Shown: positions 57,210 through 64,000 of the stretch, in pieces
Layout: every line of letters starts with the position of its first letter
Numbering within the stretch: the stretch's first letter is position 1
Assembly: GCA_019055375.1 (NCBI GenBank)
Contig: JAHQIW010000745.1
Location: 90,458-154,457, forward strand
Source: Parelaphostrongylus tenuis
Lineage: Eukaryota; Nematoda; Chromadorea; Rhabditida; Metastrongylidae
Direction: 5' to 3'
DNA: 64,000 nucleotides
The notes under the pieces: generated by a model
The model's input: only the letters and a program-made list of their open reading frames with translations
Databases searched by the model: none
Told to the model about the DNA's origin: nothing
Translations under genes and position numbers: made by a program

Positions 57210-59541
57210 ATGGCTCGACGAGCTGAATGGTGGATACGGCAGACATACCTGGCTCTCATTCCTTCCTTTCCTCTGGGATATTTGATCGTCCACGGTAAGT
57301 ATGCGAGCAGCGTTCTTCTTTTGATACACATATGTTGAAGTTCCAACTTTAGCGATAACATCTTCAGGATTTCGTAACGAAGTTTTTGGAAAATTCTATG
57401 TCAATCGAAGTAATTTTCCCCCACCGGACAGCTTGAAGGATTTAGTCGAGTCAGAGCTTGATAAACTAGGGAGTGTTAAGCATGGAAAGGTCAGTTTTCT
57501 CAATACAAGTAGGACCGTTTTATGAGAAGCGAGGTTAAGCTGAATGTGGAGGTGCTGTCCATGATTTTAATGCAACAATAAAGTCCTTAATGGTAACGGT
57601 CGTCATAGAGAGGAATGTGTTGGTTTAGCTGCTTTGTTCCCTGGAGTCCCGAGTAAAGCCTAACCGGAGTTTCCTCAAGTCCTCACCACACTAGAGCAGT
57701 AGCCGGCCTTTGTGGATTAGAGGGAGATCACCATTTGCCATTAGTAGCTACCAAGATGTCGGTCATTCCTGGTACGGTTCATTTCCAGCTGGGATTTCCG
57801 GGTAGAAACGTTGGACTCCTTCCCAGCATGAGTGGTCCTGCTGAGGGTTGAACCCCGGCTGTATATCACAGTTTGACCTTGAGGAACCCCGCAAACGACG
57901 GGGCGGTAAACCATTTAGGAAATTCTTGATTTTTACTGTTTTAAATAGTCTAATGATGCCATAAATATACATTTAGAAGAATTGAATGACGTGCAAAACT
58001 TTAGGCCCCAGGTGGGAGTCGAACCATCGTTTGACTCTTAAAAGAGAAGCATGCTACCCCCAGCGGATCGCCTCAATACCACTTTATCTCAGAAGAGCTT
58101 ATTGACTTTTCATATTGATTTATTGAAGCCGTTTACTGAGCAAATCAAAGATCACTTTGTCCTTTTTCTCTACTGTGGTCACGGGAAGATGACTCAGTAG
58201 ATTGCGAGTCAGTTTGCGTTCGATGCTATAGAGTAGGTCGATACCGCCGAAATGTCGGCACTTATTCTTATGGTTCTGAGCGATACTCAATGAACTCTAC
58301 TTCTAACATCTTTTCATCTGCTCATCAAGAAAAATTCCGAAGAGTTTACTAACCCTTTGACGACGTTGAAATCCTTCACGGCACGCGTCGCGGCCTTGTG
58401 GCGAGCATAATGACATGACTTTGTTTGTGATGAAACTTAGAAATGATTGTAATTGGTTGAATTATCATAATTTGATAGAGTATGATTGTCGAGATCATAG
58501 TAAGACTATAGGTAACAGAAACAACGCTAATGCTTCTTAATGACTATGAGCTGAAAACGACTTATGTCGTTGAAAAGATTTTAAATATAGTGAAGGCGAG
58601 AAATCGCGAAGTGGAATGCTTATACATTTGAAAATAGGATTGACGAGGACCCTTTTTTAGTGATGGTATTTAGGTTTTAGTCTGCCTGACGGACTATAGC
58701 GAACCACGTCTTTACGGCGGTTTCTTCCTGAAACCAGGCATCGAATTGCAATTGCCCATACGCGTCTCGTTTGATGATATCGAGCAAGCAAGACGATTAG
58801 CCAGCAACATTGAACTCGACCTCGGATTAGCAAGGTTGGCTTCGCTTCGAGTTATTACGATGAGGTTGTTCCATATCAGTTAAACACTCTTGTTCCAAGC
58901 ACATGATCCACGTAGAAGGGTTTAGCTTAACTTGAGGACGCTCTCAGAGGCGACATGCACTTTTACTTGTATAGCAACTGCCTCAACATTCTTGAATAAA
59001 GTATTCGTTGACGTAGGAACGCATTTGGCGCAATGATTGTAAGTGCTCTGTGTCGTACATTAGATCAATAGTTCGATCTCGCTCTCATGGCTGACCAAGC
59101 CATCCATACCCCGGGTTCGCTAAATTAATGCTAGACTTGTCTGGGAGGTTAAGTAGCACTGATTTGTTACAGCGGCAATCCACCGTGAGTCAAAAGACAA
59201 GATGGGCTTTCATTCTCCTCAAACGAAGTTCAAAATTAAAGACGAATGCATAGCGCATCTCTCAGGGTTTGATCAGCGCCGAGAGCTTCATCCTTTATTC
59301 GTTGCCAGCACTAGGCTGCCTTTCAGGATTTCGTCCCATTTTATCGCACAGTCGACTATGAGACTTCAGAAACAATGTGAAGTGCAATGGTAGATTTTGT
59401 CTGAAACGGTCTTCTTGTCGAATACGGATTACTTCCGTTTTTTTTTTGCGACTACTCCGATATATATATATATATATGTATATGTAAATATACGTATAAG
59501 CATGTATACATATTTGTGAATGTGTATATATATGTACATGT

Positions 59542-59582
<41 letters not shown>

Positions 59583-62100
59583 TATACATATATATAGTTT
59601 TAATGAAACTCTTCTGTTGATAGCGTGAGACATCTAGGCATTATTGTCATATTAGTCTTATTCATTTATAAATTTATTAATTTATCTACACCACCCGTCA
59701 TCAATTTGCTTCTATGCGGATCTCAGTACTTCTAGCATTCGATTCGTTTTTCGTCTTTTTCTTGAATGACGTAGAATGCTGGTCGAGCATGTCATTTTGC
59801 AAACTAGAGAATTTCCATACTGCGGCGCTTCATAGGGCGTTTTGTTGATTGCCGGAGAGTGTTGGGAGATTGGAGCTCGGCCCCACGCGCACCGCGACGA
59901 ATATCACAACCACTCGGCCACAGCGCCCCTTTAGTTATATTCTTATTACGGCACTGTCAAGGTCAAAACACGTGTATCGAGCTCTGTAAGTCAGCCGTAT
60001 AACAGACCACATGACATATTGGCTCGAATAATAGTTATGAGAATGCTGAAATTTGAGCGTGTTCTTAAGAAAGCACTCGAAACAAAAGATATTATTATTA
60101 TCATCATGATATTCGTTATTACTTTACTTACCATCTTTACCATTGGGGTAAGGGAGGGGGAGGGGGGACGGTGGTCCAGTAGTCTGTGATGCTCGGTGCA
60201 GGGTTAATAGCTCACCCAATATTCTCCAGCATTCAATCAACGGACGTCCTAAGAAACGCCCCCAGAGTGGATATCGCTGACGTTTCAAGGAGATCTGCTA
60301 GACCGTTATTCTACGACTTTTATGAGGAAGACAAAATCAAGCAAGCGATAAATACGAGGAATCGGGTCGAAAGTTAGAAGCACTGAAATCCGCGCAATAA
60401 GATGTGAAGATGAGTCGTGTAAAAACCAATCATAGTAGTGACAATAATAATGATAACAATAATAATTTCCTAATTGTCAATAGTATCATACTATTTCGCA
60501 CATAACATATATGGTGATGTTATTGAATATCGCTTTGAAGAAGAAGCATCTAGTTGTCAGCCTAATGAGAAGTCTAATACTGCTCAGTATTTTGTTTCAC
60601 TATTTGATTAGATCACACTTGGATTTCTTTTATGTTCGAGTGATGTTCAGAATGAGTCTTTTTCTATTTAGAAATAGACGAAAAATCGAAGTGAATTCGA
60701 AGATTGGCGACGAATTGATCTCTCGGATGATGCTATCAGATCTGGCGAAAATGTTCGTAGTACAACGTCAACTTCAAATAGCTAAAAGGTAATGCCATGA
60801 TTGTTTTTGTTCCATAAATATGAGTTTCTAACGTCTTCCATTTTACAGCGGTTCTCTGTTTTGTGCACCCATGTTTGCTTGGTGTGGAATTTTTGGTGCT
60901 GGTTATGCCATCGTAGTAGGTAAGACAAATAATTTTATTTGAAGTATCAAAAGAAGTTTATTGATTTATACTATTAGTCACATAGGATTTGACGCTCTCA
61001 TAATATGCCTGGTAATCATTTTTTGAGCCACGCATTGCTCTCATAATATATCTAGAACTGCAGAATCATACATTAGTAATGCGGAGTGATGCAATCATTG
61101 CGAGAACAGGCCGTGATTTCTTTTATGGGACCCGGTATCACATTTTTATCGTGCAAAATAGACTTTTTGCATTCGATTGCTTTCCTCATTCTTCATCCTT
61201 AAGGTATTTGAACATATTTGGCGGGTTTTTTTTGGGCCGCTGCTTGAATACTTCGTCTTTTTCGTGGATGTCGTAGAGTACTGGTTGAACAAGTCTTTTT
61301 GCAACCTTGGGGTTAGTCCTGCCAGGGTGTTTCCAAGTGATTGCAGGAGAGTGTTGGCAAGACGCTCGAATTGGAATATTGTTTTTTGATAGCGTTCATC
61401 ACTATCCACTTGGCTATCCTCCCCCTCCGGGGCTTTTAATGAGGTAGATCTTCAATTTTTTAAGTGTTGATTTACCCTTAAACGTTAGCTTTCTAATATG
61501 GTTTGGAGCAGTAGTGAATTGATCAATACGAAAGTATGTTCATGGGAAGACCCCATTTTTTTTTGAAAGCTATGCGGTATCTTTCAAGTTTGCTTTGTTT
61601 TGCCTCTGTTATAGCTAAGATTTTCAGCTCTTCGTGAGTCTCATTATTCTCAGAATTCTGCTATTTCTTCTATATATAAGTGCTGAAGCTATTATCTGGC
61701 TAGATCTCTATAAAATTGCAATTGTTTTCAGTGTTAAAAGTGTAATGACAGATCTCTTTATTTAAGGTCTTTCAAAAGTCACAGGAGCTGCTGTCGCAGC
61801 ATGTATTGCTCTTATTGTCAACACTTTAGGCTTTCAATCGTTTTTGTCAGTCTTACAACGCGTACAGGATGAAGTGGGCTGATGAGAGAGCCATTGACCT
61901 GTTAGTTTATTCTGCAGTATATATGTCACATTTTCGTTCCTAGAGGCCTTATTTGGTCCTAATTCGATTGCAGAGGTGCTAATTATCTACAAGGAGCTCG
62001 GGATTATTTTAACTCAACGATGAAGTTCAATAGGTTATTACGTATAATTCTAGGAGCAGAAGGTGAAAAGAATATTGCGAGGAATGGAGATCGAAAGTAG
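57210..62100 (+). CDS. TMEM177 homologue (mitochondrial membrane protein)
   Basis: TMEM177 is an inner-membrane protein that stabilises COX20 during cytochrome c oxidase subunit 2 maturation. Exons: 57210-57294, 57368-57489, 58674-58834, 60672-60788, 60849-60919, 61767-61900, 61974-62100 (TAG); about 271 aa, human 311. Recognisable order: N-terminal membrane segment, [42 protein letters not shown] and [11 protein letters not shown] (paired membrane helices), then [13 protein letters not shown] and [12 protein letters not shown]. Phases agree everywhere except inside exon 6, where the frame changes by one base around the T5 run at 61841-61845; either an assembly/sequence slip, a 34-nt intron ending TTTTTGTCAG, or a true lesion. 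Introns 2 and 3 are swollen with SINEs and microsatellites. Confidence 0.8.
58005..58080 (-). repeat. tRNA-like SINE head in TMEM177 intron 2
   Basis: Reverse complement contains GCTGGGGGTAGCATGC and GGTTCGACTCCCACC. Confidence 0.6.
58225..58280 (+). mobile_element. PLE terminal-repeat scrap
   Basis: ACCGCCGAAATGTCGGC resembles the 3' half of the PLE-type hammerhead (GCCGAAACGTCAGC); the 5' half is lost. Confidence 0.35.
59025..59310 (+). repeat. SINE-A in TMEM177 intron 3
   Basis: Head TTTGGCGCAATGATTGTAAG, GTTCGATCTCGCTCTCATGG, GACCAAGCCATCCAT, AGACTTGTCTGGGAGG, ending GAGAGCTTCATCCTTTATTC. Confidence 0.8.
59458..59598. repeat. TA microsatellite
   Basis: About 140 bp of TA with TATG/TACA interruptions. 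Confidence 0.9.
59712..59937 (-). repeat. SINE-B
   Basis: GCGGATCTCAGTACTTCTAG, GCTGGTCGAGCATG, GAGAGTGTTGGGAG, CCACTCGGCCACAG in plus order. Confidence 0.75.
59945..60095 (+). repeat. Hammerhead repeat, 5'-truncated
   Basis: AAAACACGTGTATCGAGC (3' half of the ribozyme), ACCACATGACATATTGGC, AAATTTGAGCGTGTTC, AAAGCACTCGAAAC. Confidence 0.7.
60170..60415 (+). repeat. SINE-B, degenerate
   Basis: GCAGGGTTAATAGCTCACC, CTCCAGCATTCAATCAAC, TTAGAAGCACTGAAATCCGC match the family in order. Confidence 0.6.
61170..61432 (-). repeat. SINE-B in TMEM177 intron 5
   Basis: TGTCGTAGAGTACTGGTTG, GCAGGAGAGTGTTGGCA, ATCCACTTGGCTATCC in plus order. Confidence 0.6.
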
Positions 62101-62409
62101 GTTGAATTTCTTTAGCAGTGTTGGATTGTTCGTTTCTTACTAGTGGTTGATTTGGTGTTGCTTTCAAGATCGGACGGAATCGTTCTATCGAAGAGATTGG
62201 AACATGTTGAAAACTACTGGAAATCACACTATTCGTCGCAGAATGTTGATTTAAGTTTCACTGAATAGCAGATTTCGTTTACAAGAATTTGATCAAAGTT
62301 TGTAAATTTGTAACTAAATAAGATCTATTCAACAGAAAATTTATATTTACTGCTCTTGCAGCAGTCTTATGATGTTATATATTTAATGTTTCAAGAGTGC
62401 TGAGTGGTG

Positions 62410-62650
62410 CGCAAAACTGTTGAGATCTAACCGGGAGTTGAACCGTGCCTCAACTCTCACCAAGGTGACAGTTAACCACCACACTGCCGGGCTCCGATTC
62501 TGTTATCACTTTTTCGCTTGCTTCTTCTCCATTATGTTGCGGAATGAGCGATGGCAGAATCGGGAGTCTCCGGTAGTGCAGTGGATTGCACGTGCCTCTA
62601 GAAAGGGTGAGACTCAGGTTTAACTCTCGTTCGAGGTCCAAAGTTTTGTG
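62410..62650. repeat. Pair of opposed tRNA-like SINE heads
   Basis: Minus head at 62430-62500 (reverse of GTTGAACCGTGCCTCAAC) and plus head at 62565-62640 (GTAGTGCAGTGGATTGC, GGTTTAACTCTCG). In the gap between TMEM177 and the next gene. Confidence 0.6.
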
Positions 62651-62901
62651 TATCACTCAATATTATGGACATATGGGCTCTGTTTACTAGCGTTCATCAC
62701 TCTAAGTCTATCAACTCTGTAACTCACGTGTTGTTTTGTTACTTCACCTCCACCCATAATCCCTGATAAACATATTAGTAATGCGTGGATGTTTCTCACA
62801 CTCCGATAAGTATTTATCGTCGTACATTACAAAACAGCTAGCCATATGTGAGATAATGTATTTCCATGATATGATGCTTTAGTAGGAAATTTCTAGAGGT
62901 G

Positions 62902-63687
62902 ATGCGATTGTCGACAGCAGTTGTATCATACAGGTTAGTTCAAGTCTTCTATATTGACTTATTGAATAGTTTTCTCAGTTCAAACATTGGAAGTTTTAGA
63001 TTTAGTTAGCACTACGAGGTTGATGACTAGGATTTATTCGGCTAACGTCCAATGTTCAAGGGCGCATGTGGCGCAGGGGTTAGGGGTAGCCTCTGCGGCA
63101 CATTCATGATCAATGGTCCGATCCTGAACAAGGCTCACCAAGCCTTCCATTTTTCCGGGGTCGGCGAATTGCACAGTGCGTTAGTCTGGAAGGTCAGCAG
63201 CGGTGACTAATGCATCGGTGAGCGACTGTGAGTCATGGTAAGAGCCGGATGTACCCCCCAATCACCACAACGGATCCGTGATGAAGTCGAATCCATGGCG
63301 CATCTTCTCAGGGATCCGTCAATGCCGCGAGCTCTGTCCTTGTCCTTAACGTTCATTGTTGATCTGTCTGACGTTTATTTATCATTTCATATGCAGCGTT
63401 TGCTTATGTTTATTTTCCTGACTCTGAGATTAAAGGAGATGGAATGAGCTAGCGACAGCATTTCTACAAACAAAAAGGGGTCGACGATTACGAGTAGGAT
63501 TACTTGGTCTAACTGTTGTCACATATCCGCTAGTTTCTCTACTCACAAATGGTCCATTGGTGGATTTGAGCTTTCCTTTGAGGTTTGTCTGAAGCCATAT
63601 TTCTTGGTGCTCTTGATTTCAAAGAAGGGACTATATCAGTATTCCAGGTATTCAGTGGAAAAGCTTCCGAAAGGTTACAGACAATAG
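62902..63687 (+). CDS. Predicted 72-aa membrane protein, possibly mitochondrial
   Basis: Three exons with matching phases: 62902-62933, 63436-63582, 63648-63687 (TAG). An acceptor-like AAATTTCTAG lies 5 nt before the ATG, fitting trans-splicing. The protein begins MRLSTAVVSYRRWNE, basic and free of acids up to residue 14, like a mitochondrial presequence, then GRRLRVGLLGLTVVTYPLV with one membrane span, and ends LPKGYRQ. I do not recognise it. Weak points: the acceptor of exon 2 (ATTAAAG) is not consensus, and an alternative frame in 63600-63700 (EAIFLGALDFKEGT, ERLQTIADE before a GTAAAT donor) also looks coding, so the true structure may differ. A SINE-A sits in intron 1. Confidence 0.4.
63058..63355 (+). 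repeat. SINE-A
   Basis: Head ATGTGGCGCAGGGGTTAGG, GGTCCGATCCTG box B region, GCTCACCAAGCCTTCCAT body. Confidence 0.75.
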
Positions 63688-63769
63688 CAGACGAGGTAAA
63701 TCTTGTATTGCAATTTTTATTATTTCTTCTATTTTGAGCCACCATGTAGTCACATTTTGCTCTGCTGAC

Positions 63770-63970
63770 CAGCAGATTCTGGCAAAGAATTTATCTCCTC
63801 GGCATCCTTCCTCCGACAAAGGTCTTCGAAAGTTCGAGTGCTGCTTCGGCTGCTGCGTTAGGAATTTTTCCTCGTCGTGAATGTCGTAAAATCTGATCGA
63901 GACTATCCACCTTGTAATCTCAAGGATAGTCGAGCGAAGGCTTCCTAGGGCGTTCAATGATTGGCTGTAA
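63770..63970 (-). repeat. SINE-B, degenerate
   Basis: GACCAGCAGATTCTGGC, ATGTCGTAAAATCTGATCG, AAGGATAGTCGAGCG, GGCTGTAAGAGTGTTG in plus order; runs to the window edge region. Confidence 0.5.
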
Positions 63971-64000
63971 GAGTGTTGAAAGGAATCACTAAGAGAAGAA

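Noticed and set aside
59295..59633. Tyr/Ile-rich open frame
   Set aside because: Translation of the TA microsatellite at 59458-59598.
57210..63687. An operon of TMEM177 and the 72-aa gene
   Set aside because: The 800-bp gap filled with SINEs is longer than the roughly 100-bp spacing usual in nematode operons; each has its own acceptor-like start.
63539..63957. Minus-strand open frames at the right edge
   Set aside because: They are antisense to the predicted plus-strand exons and to a SINE-B copy.

Overview
The window looks like nuclear DNA of a clade V parasitic nematode, most likely a hookworm (Ancylostoma/Necator type). The basis is short introns ending in TTTCAG-like acceptors, acceptor sites just upstream of start codons that fit spliced-leader trans-splicing, an AT-rich background, and RTE retrotransposon, mariner and Penelope-like element (PLE) relics of the kind common in hookworms. 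The species call is inference. No bacterial, organellar or rRNA sequence was seen. Roughly 85-90% of the window is repeats.

Host genes, read by joining exons with matching phase: (1) 29-11526, minus strand, an NEDD4-binding-protein-2-like P-loop protein of about 533 aa in 16 exons, one of them 27 nt, with a 4.3-kb first intron. (2) 36252-38972, plus strand, the Sin3/HDAC corepressor subunit SDS3 (SUDS3), 7 exons, about 275 aa. (3) 39546-42156, minus strand and convergent with SDS3, the mitochondrial S-adenosylmethionine carrier (SLC25A26), 6 exons, about 272 aa. (4) 57210-62100, plus strand, a TMEM177 homologue in 7 exons with one apparent 1-nt frame offset. (5) 62902-63687, plus strand, a predicted 72-aa membrane protein with a possible mitochondrial presequence. 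(6) 51840-52390, plus strand, the last two exons of an unrecognised gene lying just downstream of a PLE. Weaker exon candidates sit near 22.85-23.04 kb and 46.44-46.69 kb. The TMEM177 homologue, the SAM carrier and perhaps the 72-aa protein are mitochondrial; SDS3 is nuclear chromatin machinery.

Mobile DNA: an internally deleted mariner (1.5-2.2 kb); decayed RTE elements (8.2-9.1, 9.6-10.3, 13.15-16.0, 43.8-44.06 kb); PLEs with GIY-YIG domains (21.2-22.3, 47.7-51.6 kb) plus three relics; at least two tRNA-derived SINE families with over 20 copies; long hairpin (foldback) elements at 25.3-26.2, 31.2-32.0, 41.1-41.95 and 54.9-55.6 kb; TA microsatellites, a 500-bp polypurine tract and a 27-bp minisatellite.

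The most interesting signal is a dispersed repeat family that carries hammerhead self-cleaving ribozyme motifs. Eight copies share a CUGANGA core, a stem II that covaries between copies, GAAAC, a 2-bp stem III and a GUH cleavage triplet; most also keep a matching stem I. In one locus two copies lie head to tail with a 320-bp period, as in circular-RNA-producing retrozymes, and several loci start with an inverted partial copy, the architecture of PLEs. A second hammerhead type lies in the PLE terminal repeats themselves.
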